Origin: Entophlyctis helioformis
Lineage: Eukaryota > Chytridiomycota > Chytridiomycetes > Chytridiales > Chytriomycetaceae
Assembly (NCBI GenBank): GCA_025526915.1
Contig: JAHLKH010000142.1
Location: forward strand, 1-64,000
Length of the DNA: 64,000 bases
Direction of reading: 5' to 3'
Shown: one piece after another, positions 1-9,740 of the stretch
Layout: every line of letters begins with the position of its first letter
Numbering within the stretch: the stretch's first letter is position 1
The notes under the pieces: model-generated
The model's input: only the letters and a program-made list of their open reading frames with translations
Databases searched by the model: none
Told to the model about the DNA's origin: nothing
Program-made: the position numbers and the translations under genes

Positions 1-37
1 GGTTACGCCCGCGCAGGTTCGAACCCTGCCGTTGTCG
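1..37 (+). tRNA. tRNA-Ser, 3' part only
   Basis: The window opens inside a tRNA gene. A T arm is visible at 13-29 (stem GCAGG/CCTGC around loop TTCGAAC), followed by the 3' acceptor strand CGTTGTC at 30-36 and discriminator G at 37. The T stem and acceptor strand match the complete tRNA-Ser(AGA) at 4491-4573, and the bases before the T arm look like the long variable arm of a serine tRNA. The anticodon lies outside the window, so the isoacceptor is unknown. A short T run follows within 10 bases, as expected for RNA polymerase III termination. Confidence 0.72.
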
Positions 38-57
38 CTCTTTTTGCGTCCTTTCAG

Positions 58-1212
58 ATGGACAGCCTTTTTGCCATTCTCGGCGTTCGCTGCGGTACAG
101 TGCCGTTGGCGCACGGCATCGCAGCGCGGAGGCGGTTGCGCAGGTCTTCCGTCGCCCCGCTGCTCATCGAAACAAGCGTCTTCAGTGTCGATGCCCGCGC
201 CGTCGATGCTCGTCTCCGTCTGTCCCGCAAGGCCCGCTCGCTCCGCACCCCGCTCGCCCTCCTCTCCCAGCACCACAACACCGAATTCACCGCCCGTCGC
301 CATTACTGGACTCGTGTTTCTCGCCTCCTGTTCAACCGTCTCAACCTCTCCGCCTTTGCTCCTCCTGTTGCCCGTAACGACCCCCTCCCCTCCTTCTCCA
401 TCCTCGACCGTACCAACCTCCGTATTGCCCGTACCAGTCTGCTCTCCCCCAAGTCCGATCTCGCCACCGCCTTCTTCGCCCGCCAGCTCACAGACATCAG
501 TTTTGCCAACTCCCCTTGCTTCGGCTACGACCTGGCCGATGGCGTCCGCACTCTGCTGCTTGCCCGGATCGACGGCCTGTGGACGCTCAAGTTCGCCCTC
601 CGCCTCAACCTCCTCGCCGCCAACCACCCCTTCACCGACGGCTACTGCATCCTCTGCAACCAGAGCCTGAACGGCACGCACGAGTGGGCTCACTTTGTCG
701 TCAGCTGCACCGGCCTCGCCATCCAACGCGACGACGCCAACCTCGCCCCATTCATTGCCCAGATCTCGGAAGCCATCGAACACAAGCTCCCCGAATCCAA
801 CGATCCCGCCGCTCTTGCCGCTCTCGGCTATGACGACGATCTTCTGGCTACGTTTAGGACCATCCGAGTATCTACAAGAATCGACCAAGTGTACATAACG
901 CTCCTCGGCGGAGGAGTTCTATCCGGTGTTGCGGACATCACAGAGTCTTGGCTCTGTGGTGACCGGCAACAAGTCAATGCACCTGGAGACGTGCGTCCAC
1001 TCGCCTCGCGAATGTGCGCATTTCTTCAGGCGGCCCATGGTGTGTTCCAGCGTACTTTATGGATACATCACCGTGGACGTGTCGGACCAGGGGGATGACA
1101 TAACTGAGGGATCTACGCACGGCCTAAAGCTCGAAAGGGTATGGCATCTAGTGTCTTGGGGACTGGGAATCTTCTTGGAATGAACTTTGGCATCACCTAA
1201 AAAATAAAAAAA
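58..1212 (+). mobile_element. Non-LTR retrotransposon 3' fragment, copy 1
   Basis: An open frame at 58-1098 encodes 346 residues resembling the region downstream of the reverse transcriptase in LINE-type elements. It is rich in Leu/Arg/Ser and carries a CILC...H...C zinc-knuckle-like cluster near residue 200. No reverse transcriptase catalytic motif is present, so this is a 5'-truncated copy. The fragment ends at 1200 and is followed by an A-rich tail (1198-1212), the signature of target-primed reverse transcription. Bases 116-1200 recur at 1213-2297 with no difference noticed. The copy lies about 20 bp downstream of a tRNA-Ser gene in the same orientation. Family assignment rests on the C-terminal cluster and the A-tail only. 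Confidence 0.6.
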
Positions 1213-2297
1213 GCATCGCAGCGCGGAGGCGGTTGCGCAGGTCTTCCGTCGCCCCGCTGCTCATCGAAACAAGCGTCTTCAGTGTCGATGCCCGCGCCGT
1301 CGATGCTCGTCTCCGTCTGTCCCGCAAGGCCCGCTCGCTCCGCACCCCGCTCGCCCTCCTCTCCCAGCACCACAACACCGAATTCACCGCCCGTCGCCAT
1401 TACTGGACTCGTGTTTCTCGCCTCCTGTTCAACCGTCTCAACCTCTCCGCCTTTGCTCCTCCTGTTGCCCGTAACGACCCCCTCCCCTCCTTCTCCATCC
1501 TCGACCGTACCAACCTCCGTATTGCCCGTACCAGTCTGCTCTCCCCCAAGTCCGATCTCGCCACCGCCTTCTTCGCCCGCCAGCTCACAGACATCAGTTT
1601 TGCCAACTCCCCTTGCTTCGGCTACGACCTGGCCGATGGCGTCCGCACTCTGCTGCTTGCCCGGATCGACGGCCTGTGGACGCTCAAGTTCGCCCTCCGC
1701 CTCAACCTCCTCGCCGCCAACCACCCCTTCACCGACGGCTACTGCATCCTCTGCAACCAGAGCCTGAACGGCACGCACGAGTGGGCTCACTTTGTCGTCA
1801 GCTGCACCGGCCTCGCCATCCAACGCGACGACGCCAACCTCGCCCCATTCATTGCCCAGATCTCGGAAGCCATCGAACACAAGCTCCCCGAATCCAACGA
1901 TCCCGCCGCTCTTGCCGCTCTCGGCTATGACGACGATCTTCTGGCTACGTTTAGGACCATCCGAGTATCTACAAGAATCGACCAAGTGTACATAACGCTC
2001 CTCGGCGGAGGAGTTCTATCCGGTGTTGCGGACATCACAGAGTCTTGGCTCTGTGGTGACCGGCAACAAGTCAATGCACCTGGAGACGTGCGTCCACTCG
2101 CCTCGCGAATGTGCGCATTTCTTCAGGCGGCCCATGGTGTGTTCCAGCGTACTTTATGGATACATCACCGTGGACGTGTCGGACCAGGGGGATGACATAA
2201 CTGAGGGATCTACGCACGGCCTAAAGCTCGAAAGGGTATGGCATCTAGTGTCTTGGGGACTGGGAATCTTCTTGGAATGAACTTTGGCATCACCTAA
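1213..2297 (+). mobile_element. Non-LTR retrotransposon 3' fragment, copy 2
   Basis: This is a direct repeat of 116-1200 at an offset of 1,097 bp. The open frame at 1233-2195 gives the same protein as copy 1 from its RRSSVAPLL segment to the final GPGG. It starts abruptly after the A-rich tail of copy 1 and lacks the first ~19 codons of that frame, so it is more strongly 5'-truncated. It has no clear A-tail of its own: the sequence continues as CACCTAAATAGC. Identity of the two copies over 1.08 kb means a very recent duplication, or a duplication created during assembly. Confidence 0.58.
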
Positions 2298-2451
2298 ATA
2301 GCAGGTCTTTGCTCTCATTCGTGGGCTGATGTTTGTAGATAACGTTGTGGTCATTCTTGCAGAGTCGCATGTGGCATGTGGACACAAGTGACAGATGGCG
2401 GCAGATCACGTCTTCATTCCAATGAACAAGTCTTGGCTATCCATCCATCAA

Positions 2452-4182
2452 TCACTTGCTTGACGCTCGCCGTTTCTTGATGGTCGCCTGGAGTCTCTCG
2501 ACAGTCGCCTTGGTGCCACTTCCTCGGTTGGCTTCTGCAAGGAGCTCCTGTGCCCGATCCAGTGTGAGGCCGTCAAGCAGGATATTGACGACAACGGCAT
2601 TCTTGGCGTAGTCGAGTGCTCCGAGTCCAACCGCGTATCCGAGATCCAACAAGTGATGCAGCATCTCCGCGTTTCCCGCTCTGGCAGAAGAGTCAACAGC
2701 ACTGCTTGATGCGCGGACGCCCTTGGAGTGCATATACTTGACAATGCCCATGTGTCCCTTGCTGATGGCAGCGTCGAGTGCACGGGCTGTGCACTCTTCG
2801 CCGCGGGTCTCGTGGAGCCACTGCACCATGGACAGATTCCCACACTGCGCAGCAAAGAGCATCGCATACTGCGTGCATCCCTCTGTGCGGTTCTCGTGCA
2901 ACCACCGTGCCACATGCAGGTGGCCGTTGAGAGCCGCGTGATCCATCGCAGAGGTCGTGCATCCTTCTGTCCTGTTGGCGTGAAGCCACTTGACAGCACG
3001 AATATGGCCATTACCGGCCGCTCTGTCCATCGCCAGCTTCGTGCATCCCTCGGTTCTATTCTCGTGGAGCCACTTGACCACACCGAAATGCCCATTCTCT
3101 ACCGCCCGGTCCATCGCCCACTCCGTGCATCCTTCGGTTCGATTCTCGTGAAGCCACTTGACAACATGAAGGTGGCCGTTGGTAGCCGCCCAATCCATGG
3201 CTCCAGTCGTGCATCCTTCCGTCCGGTTGGCATGCAGCCACTGAACCACATGCAGATGACCGTTGGCAGCCGCGCCGTCCATTGCTGCCGCCGTGCATGT
3301 CACACCGAGATCAAACAGGTACTGCACGACATCCAGATATCCTTGGCTTGCTGCATGATCAACTGCGCCGTGCCAGTACTCGCTTGTCGGATTGTGCTTG
3401 ACCATCCAGTTTTGAAGCGTCTTGTACTTGACGTCGAGATGCTTGAGCAGATCGAGGCAGCCAAAGCAGATGGCCAAGCGAGCGAGCGTGATCGGATACG
3501 AAAAGTCGAGCAGATCGAACCAGCCATGCCGCATGGGAATGAGCATCAAGCGGGTCTCGCTGCCATGAGTGGTAAGGAACAATCTGTTGTAGCTGTTGTT
3601 CCATTCATCAAGCCCCTCATATGCTTTCTCGGTTTGCTGAGGAAAGCGCTTGCAGAGACGGTCGTACATGGAGCGAGAGTGTGCGAGGAGCAGTCCGTTG
3701 TCGGCCGACAGCTCAACGTCAGGCAGCAGCGCCAGATCGCCCTGCCAGTCCATCTTGAACGCATCGGTCCACAGCTGCAGCTTGGTCGCTTCGTCAAGTG
3801 TGGCCGTGTTGCCGAGCAGGCCGCACAGGAAGCGAGTGAGCGGGCCGGCGTGCTTGAGGATCAAGGCGTGGATCTCGGCGGGCTTGCCGTCCCAGTGGCT
3901 GCGTCCGAACGCAAGGTCGCCGGTGGCTGGCGGCACCACATAGCGAGGCACACCTGGCTGTGCGGTCGTTGCTGTTGCTGCTGCCGTCTTGCGTCGCTTG
4001 GCTGGCGGCTGCACTTGCGGCTGTCCTGTCTGTCCTGGCTCGACAGCTTGGCTGCCACTCGCTCCAATGACCTGCTCGACCACAGCCGGCTGCTCGACTG
4101 TGCTCTGCAGCTGGCTCTGCAGACGGCGCACGTGCTCGTTGCTGGCTGCTAGTGCGTTGTCTGCCGCCTGCGTTGTCGTCAT
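2452..4182 (-). CDS. Ankyrin-repeat protein with WLHENRTEGCT repeats
   Basis: The protein has 576 residues. The first in-frame ATG is at 4182; a longer frame to 4248 begins with TTG. An N-terminal Gln/Ala/Thr-rich segment with a PPAKRRKT basic patch (possible nuclear signal) precedes a globular region containing HAGPLTRFL and DWQGDLALLPDV. At least nine ankyrin-type units of about 28 residues follow, most reading AMDxAAxNGHLHVVKWLHENRTEGCT; the underlying DNA is an 84-bp tandem repeat from about 2800 to 3300. Such repeats normally bind protein partners. The N-terminal region resembles that of the second ankyrin protein at 38016-39956, so they are paralogues. The partner and function are unknown. 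The frame is intact and no intron is needed. Confidence 0.85.
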   Translation of the reverse strand: MTTTQAADNALAASNEHVRRLQSQLQSTVEQPAVVEQVIGASGSQAVEPGQTGQPQVQPPAKRRKTAAATATTAQPGVPRYVVPPATGDLAFGRSHWDGKPAEIHALILKHAGPLTRFLCGLLGNTATLDEATKLQLWTDAFKMDWQGDLALLPDVELSADNGLLLAHSRSMYDRLCKRFPQQTEKAYEGLDEWNNSYNRLFLTTHGSETRLMLIPMRHGWFDLLDFSYPITLARLAICFGCLDLLKHLDVKYKTLQNWMVKHNPTSEYWHGAVDHAASQGYLDVVQYLFDLGVTCTAAAMDGAAANGHLHVVQWLHANRTEGCTTGAMDWAATNGHLHVVKWLHENRTEGCTEWAMDRAVENGHFGVVKWLHENRTEGCTKLAMDRAAGNGHIRAVKWLHANRTEGCTTSAMDHAALNGHLHVARWLHENRTEGCTQYAMLFAAQCGNLSMVQWLHETRGEECTARALDAAISKGHMGIVKYMHSKGVRASSSAVDSSARAGNAEMLHHLLDLGYAVGLGALDYAKNAVVVNILLDGLTLDRAQELLAEANRGSGTKATVERLQATIKKRRASSK

Positions 4183-4490
4183 CGTCACAGCCGCTTGCTC
4201 GCTTTGTGGCTGTGACGACAAGATCCACTCGAAGCGATCGTCCAACAAGTGTCATTGCAACACATGGGAATGTGGGACAACCACCGACACGGCATGCTGT
4301 GGTGCACAGTGTGGCTGGTGGGGCGTGCTCTGCGAGCACGTTGAACGAAGCAGCCCGATCCACTATTCAACAAGAGGGAGGCACACTCAGCAGACCATGA
4401 ACCAATGAATGCTCATCAAATTGATGCCATTTCACTTGAGTCACAACCAAAGTAGATGATGTTTCAGTCAACAAAATCGACAAGAAGGCG
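4183..4490. other. Intergenic spacer
   Basis: This lies between the ankyrin gene start and tRNA-Ser(AGA). No gene is seen. It should hold the promoter of the ankyrin gene, but no clear element stands out. Confidence 0.5.
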
Positions 4491-4573
4491 GACAACGTGG
4501 CCGAGTGGTCTAAGGCGATTGACTAGAAATCAATTCTTCTCTGAAGGCGCAGGTTCAAATCCTGCCGTTGTCG
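4491..4573 (+). tRNA. tRNA-Ser (anticodon AGA)
   Basis: A complete cloverleaf is visible. The acceptor stem is GACAACG (4491-4497) with CGTTGTC (4566-4572), and the discriminator is G. The D arm is GGCCGAGTGGTCTAAGGC. The anticodon stem ATTGA/TCAAT encloses loop CTAGAAA with anticodon AGA. The long variable arm TCTTC-TCT-GAAG is typical of serine tRNAs. The T arm is GCAGG-TTCAAAT-CCTGC. There is no intron. A T-rich stretch follows within about 10 bases. Confidence 0.95.
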
Positions 4574-4992
4574 CTCTCCTTTTGCCAATCTGCATCAAGA
4601 TGCCATGGTCACACTTTTTTGCCAGTCTCTCCTTCCTCGTCTGTCCCAGCGTCCCAGTCTCTCGTGTCCCGCGTCATGCTCTCTCGCACGCTTCAGCTGT
4701 CTCGGCCCTGTCGACGCGCGCTTCGTTTGGTGTTCTGTCCTGCACATTCCAGCCAACCGTCACTGGACATTGCCTTGACAGCAATCGTGTGTGGCTGTCT
4801 TAGGAGGAATGCAGATCCTCCACTTATTTGCCCAACATGGCATTGTCTGATGATGCTGCCAATGCCATGGCTGCACAGCAACCCAGTCCAAGTGAATAGT
4901 GACCATCGCCAGGAGATGCAGGGATGCAGTGGCGCTGCAGCAAGTCGCGCATGGCCGTCAGATTCGGCCCGATCGGCTCTTGTCCAGATGCT
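4574..4992. other. Intergenic spacer upstream of the F-box gene
   Basis: No gene is recognised here. The stretch separates the tRNA from the F-box/WD40 gene and should contain its promoter and 5' leader. It holds only short open frames with no recognisable similarity. Confidence 0.4.
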
Positions 4993-7028
4993 ATGAAACG
5001 AACGAGAACAGACAGCGACAGCCACCTCCATTCAGCCAAACAGGCACATGCGGCACGGCCCTTTGACCTTCTCAGCAGCCTCCCGCCTGAGCTTGCGTGC
5101 TCCGTCCTCAAACTGCTGGATGCGCAGACCTTGAGCATGGCAAGCCGAGTGAGTCACTCCTGGCGCTGTCTGTGTCTCGACGACTGGCTATGGTACGCTC
5201 TGGCTGTGCGTGCAAGGTTCTGGTATGGGCAGCAGCCTCCAGGTGTGTGGCATGCATATCCAGTACATGCCATCCGTCCACAGCTCTGGGTCTCCGTTCA
5301 CCTCCATTGACCTCTATTGCAAAGCGTTCAGTCGTGAGCAGATGCCACCAGCAACACCCGCCATCACAACGGCAAGCCAGCACACAGATCCGAACAGCCG
5401 CTCTAGTCCAAGCTCCTCTCGCAACGACAACCCTGGTCCAGACGTAACTTGGCACCAGTTCTACTGCAGCCAGATCGTCGTCAACCACAACTGGTCGACT
5501 GGACGTCACACCTCCACAACGCTAAGCGGGCATATGGATGTGGTGTTGTCGATCAAGATCTCGGGCGACTACGTCATCTCTGGGTCGCGCAGTTGCCGCA
5601 TTCTCGTCGCCAGGATCAGCACTGGCGAGACCGTCCAGACGATCGAGACACACAACGCAGGCGTGTCCTGCATCGACACGGCTGGCTGCACCGTGTTTTC
5701 GGGATCGTGGGACAAAACAGTCAAGGTAGATGCCGAGTGCATCGTGGGCACATGCCACGGCGTGTTGCTTACATGGTCTTGATTGGGCAGATGTGGACGC
5801 AGTCATCAGACGGGACGCTGCAGCAGTGCGGCGATCTTGCACACAGCGACGCTCTCATTTGTCTGCGATCCAAGGACGATGGGTTCCTGGTGACTGGAAC
5901 ACTGGCAGGCACGGTGCATCTATGGGACGTTGCCAGCAGCACCTGTGTTTTCCAGGTGAGCGGCAGTCCGCACGAGGCCGAGTTAGTCAGCAGTGTCGAC
6001 TACAATGCAGACCATATCTTTTCTGGATCTGGGTCGCATGTGTCGATATGGTGCAAGAAATCCGGCCAGTTTTTGATGCAGACGACGGGACACACAGGTT
6101 CGGTCACTGGGCTGCATGTCCATGGGCGGTTTCTGTTGACGTGCTCCGAAGACAAGACGGCGATTGTCTGGACTGTTGGGCGGCAACCAGCGTCAAGCGC
6201 CATTGCCAGTGGCGTTGATCTGTCTGTCCAACTGTCGCTTGGTGGCCACCGTGAAGGCATTCGGTGCCTTACAAGCCGCGGCAAGTACCTCGTAACTGGT
6301 GCATACGACCAGGTAAGGAGATCATCGTTTCAACTTTAGCGCTCGGCTCCGCCTCAAACTGAGCGGATCCGATGCACGATGCCATCCAGACGTTGAGAGT
6401 CTGGGATATGGAGACTGGGCATTGTCTGCACGTGCTGTCTGGGCATGGCGGTGATGTCAATACGGTGGATTGCGACGGATCGCGCATCGTGTCCGGCTCT
6501 GACGACAAACTTGTCAAGATCTGGGACTTTTCCCAGCCCGATCGCCAGCCTCTGGCAGTCCCACCGTCTGGGCAGCAAGGCCGACTCTCATGGGCAGATG
6601 CGGCCGAGATCGTGCTTAGCCAAGCCGCAGAGCCCATGTCCTGCGATGCCATCTTTTCAGAGATATCTAAGCGCCAGCTATTGCATGCACGGTACGCCGC
6701 AGTGATGCGGGTTGAATGGCTTGCCGATGGATTCATGCACGCCTGCTCGTGTCTGACACGTCTGTCGTGTGTCCAGATTCGGCCGCACACCGTCTCATTC
6801 ACTCAATGCATCTCTGCATGCAAACTCAAAGACATCCAACGCACGTTTTGTCTGCATCGACACGGCAACACCGCACAAGTTCATGCTCTCGCCGTCATGG
6901 GCATCGCGCCAGCTGCTGTCGAGGCCCTCGTCCCGGCCACAGTCTCGCGCGAGTTCTCGGGCAACGCCAGCGCCATCCATGACATGAGAGTTGCTTGTCT
7001 CGGACATGTCACGCTTGTCGAGCAATGA
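4993..7028 (+). CDS. F-box and WD40-repeat protein (SCF substrate receptor type)
   Basis: The exons worked out from frame and splice sites are 4993-5222, 5284-5725, 5791-6312 and 6390-7028, giving 610 residues. Introns are 61, 65 and 77 nt, with donors GTATGG, GTAGAT and GTAAGG. An F-box follows the basic N-terminus (FDLLSSLPPELACSVLKLLD, then W-rich sequence). Six or seven WD40 blades come after it, with units such as SGSWDKTVKMW, TGAYDQTLRVWD and SGSDDKLVKIWD. Proteins with this arrangement present substrates to SKP1-cullin-F-box ubiquitin ligases. The substrate cannot be told. The C-terminal ~100 residues after the last blade have no recognisable fold, and a frame error or extra intron there cannot be excluded. 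Confidence 0.85.
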
Positions 7029-7181
7029 AACTCCGACTCCGCCACAAGCGTTGTGCGAGCGACAATGGCTCAGCCCAACCTTGCCCGTCAGTGGCCTCAT
7101 CTGGACCTCATCCAGCCGTTTCTTCGCAAGCACGGCCTCTTCTCCAGCAAGCACCTCACACCATAGCAGCACGCCAGCACC

Positions 7182-8325
7182 ATGTCGGGCGTCCCGCTGC
7201 CCGCCGTCAGCCTGACCACGACCAACCTGGCGACCGTCAAGGCCAGAATCAACAAGGCAACTGAGATGGTACGTGGCTCAGCCTGCGGTTGTGCTGCTGG
7301 TCGGTCGGTGCCCGTTTCGTCCGCTGGTGGCCCTGGCCAGCTTGGTGCAGTCGGCCATGCGTCCGCCTTGTCTTCCGCCGTTGCCAATACCAGCCAGCTT
7401 CCCCCCGACTCTTGCATTCACACACACACACACACACACGCACACATCTGCAATGACCTTGCTCCAACTCCAACTCTGGTTCCCGTCCCACTCGCAGGTC
7501 GAGACGTTTCTTGGCAACATCCCGCCCATCCCTGCCGCCTCCAAAACCCTCAACATCACCAAGATCCACGTCGTCCTGCTCTTTGGCGTGGTCGTCGGCT
7601 GGGTGGCTCTCATTCTCAACAACGTCCACGGCGCTGTGCTGACGGACATTGTCGCGTACAGCTATCCAGCTTATGCGTCCATCAAGGCCGTCGACTCGGG
7701 CGACAAGGTCAAGTACACACACTGGCTGGCGTACTGGTATGTATGCACCGCGTGCCGTGTGCGAGCCCATCGCCGTGTACATGCGGCACAGCAGGCCAGC
7801 CTCTGCTTTGCATGAGATGCTTTCTGCGACTGACTCGCGGGTGGCAGGGTCATCTTTGGCCTGTTCAAGGTACTCGAGAACTTTGATCTGGCGCTCCTCA
7901 AGATGCTGCCGTACTACTACTTTTTCAAAATGTCGCTCCTGCTCTGGGCCATGTCCAATCACTGGCAGGTGAGATCGCCACGCCATGTCAACACTCTGCG
8001 TCTCGTGATCGTCGTCTCGTCTTGCCAGCGGTCTCACTTGCATGCTGACGATGCTGGATAGGGTGCATACGTGCTGTTCCACGGCATGATCAAACACACG
8101 ATACCGTTTCTGGACAAGACGTTTGGCAAGATGCTTGGCGGCGTGCTGTCGACAACCGTCAAGTCATCTGCCGAAGCAAAGAACAAGGCGCCTGAAGTGG
8201 CACCAGCACCTAGCCTGAATTCCAAGCCAGTGAACTTGGGCGGCATCACATTGACTGGACCCGGCTACAACTTTAAAACAGCAGCAAGCAAGTGGAACGC
8301 ACAACTTGGACTGCGCGGCCGCTGA
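7182..8325 (+). CDS. YOP1: YOP1/DP1/REEP family ER membrane-shaping protein
   Basis: The exons are 7182-7268, 7498-7736, 7848-7968 and 8062-8325 (236 residues), with donors GTACGT, GTATGT and GTGAGA. The TB2/DP1/HVA22 domain is clear: two hydrophobic hairpins around IHVVLLFGVVVGWVALILN, then LTDIVAYSYPAYASIKAV, the tract THWLAYWVIFGLFKVLENF, and LPYYYFFKMSLLLWAM. Family members insert as hairpins into the ER and, with reticulons, stabilise high-curvature tubules. The C-terminal ~60 residues are Ala/Lys/Pro-rich and probably cytosolic. The family assignment is firm and the exon joins agree with it. Confidence 0.92.
7419..7446 (+). repeat. (CA)n microsatellite in YOP1 intron 1
   Basis: About 13 CA units lie in the 229-nt first intron of the YOP1 gene, upstream of the acceptor at 7497. 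Confidence 0.9.
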
Positions 8326-8550
8326 CCTGTCCGTTTCAACTGGACGCCGCTTGACTATCGATTGGATGGCACTGTGCAGCAGCAGCGTCAGCAGCAGGCT
8401 TGGTGCATCCCCGTCTGGGTGCCCGTCTGGACTGCCATGTCTCTACTGCGGTTGCTCTGGCCGGCAATCGTGATGGAAGGGCAATGAAAGTGTATGAAGG
8501 ATCCAAGATACAGGATGCGATTGAATGGATTGAAATGCAAGTGAATGGCG

Positions 8551-8584
8551 TGCATGCATACATGCATGCATGCATGCATATGCA
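8551..8584 (+). repeat. TGCA/CATG microsatellite between YOP1 and BXI1
   Basis: Alternating TGCATGCATACATGCATGCA lies in the 304-bp gap between two convergent genes. It is self-complementary and could extrude a hairpin. Nothing else is seen in this gap (8326-8629). Confidence 0.85.
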
Positions 8585-8629
8585 AAAAGGATTCGAGTAC
8601 AGAGGGAGGAGAGAGTCGGCGAGCATCGT

Positions 8630-9666
8630 TTAGTCGCTGCTGTCGCCATTGCCGCCGAAAATACGGAGGATGGCGAGGAACAGGTTGATGATGTCCAGAT
8701 ACAGCTCAATCGCAGCCATAACATATTCCTCGGGGCTCATGCGCTCGAGAATGGCCTGCGTGTCGTACACAATGTATCCACAGAACAGAACGGCGGTCAC
8801 AAACGCAATGACCAGGTTGAGCAGCGAGCCAAAGGGAAAGATGAGCTGGATGAGGCCAAGCACAACGAGGATGACGAGGGTGCCGAAGAGGAAGGGACCA
8901 AAGCCACTGAAATCCATCTTTGTCTGCAGCGTGAACAGCGTCAGGCCGATGAAGAGACCGAGGGTGAGAAGGAGCGCGTTCAGGACGGTTCGCTCGCTGT
9001 AAAAGGTGACGACGGTCGCGACGGCGTGTGCCTCGAGCAGCGTGAATGCCGACAGCAGGATCATGTTCCATGGCTGGTTGCGGCGCTGCCAGATGACTGC
9101 AAACAGGAGGCCGATGGCGAGGATGCTCGAAGCGATGACGGACCAAGAGCTGGGTTGTCATACGACATGTCAGCACGTTTCAAGAGCATGCATGAACGCC
9201 AATCGTCGCAGTGTGGCTCAGCGTCATACGACAGGCTGTGCTGTGCTGTGCCGTCCGGTGATGGAGGGCAGGCTACTCACTTTGAGCGCACCCAGGCCTT
9301 GATGCCGGCGTTGAACATGTAGGACATGGACAGGGCGACGGTGGCGAGCATCTGCACCGACAGGATGGCGTAAACCTTGCGCACAAAGGCCATGCGGATG
9401 CTCGGGTCGCTGTCGGCCACATTCACGCCGTACTTGCTGTCGAGGGGATTCGGATGCCCAGTCAGTCAGGTCAGTCGGTCAGTTTGTCTCGGATGGCAGG
9501 TTCACAGCCAACAGGCAGAAGCAGGCGGACAGCAGGCAATCGACAGGCAGCGGCAGAAGGAAACTCACAAGTCGTCCTCCGAGGCCGTGTCGTCGTAGGC
9601 AGGCGGCGGGCCCTGCGGTTGGATGGTGTCGTAGTTGTACTGCTGCTGCTGCTGATGAGTGTTCAT
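8630..9666 (-). CDS. BXI1: Bax inhibitor-1 / TMBIM (Lifeguard-type) membrane protein
   Basis: The exons are 9569-9666, 9281-9436 and 8630-9149, giving 257 residues. Introns are 132 and 131 nt, both with GTGAGT donors. The cytosolic N-terminus is Gln/Pro-rich (QPQGPPPAYDD), as in Lifeguard proteins. The junction DDFKYGVNVADSDPSIRMAF and the following FVRKVYAILSVQ are typical of the family. Seven hydrophobic segments follow, ending with YLDIINLFLAILRIFGG. Members sit in ER, Golgi or vacuolar membranes and influence calcium leak and cell-death sensitivity. The start is the ATG that opens the MNTHQQQQQ segment. The gene is divergent to MED14, with only 74 bp between the two start codons. Confidence 0.93.
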
Positions 9667-9740
9667 GATCGATGTTGCTGTGTTTTGGAGTTTGTCGCCA
9701 AGTCGATTCGCACGATTGCCGCTTCGAGTTTGCAGCCGGC
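9667..9740. promoter_or_regulatory. 74-bp divergent promoter of BXI1 and MED14
   Basis: Start codons on opposite strands lie at 9666 and 9741, so both promoters and 5' leaders must fit in or overlap this interval, or transcription must start inside the opposite gene. No TATA box is seen. Confidence 0.55.

Noticed and set aside
2728..4152. 474-codon frame on the plus strand
   Set aside because: It is the antisense shadow of the ankyrin gene, kept open by its codon bias and repeats.
8570..9322. 250-codon charged plus-strand frame
   Set aside because: It is antisense to the Bax-inhibitor-1 coding exons and has no independent support.
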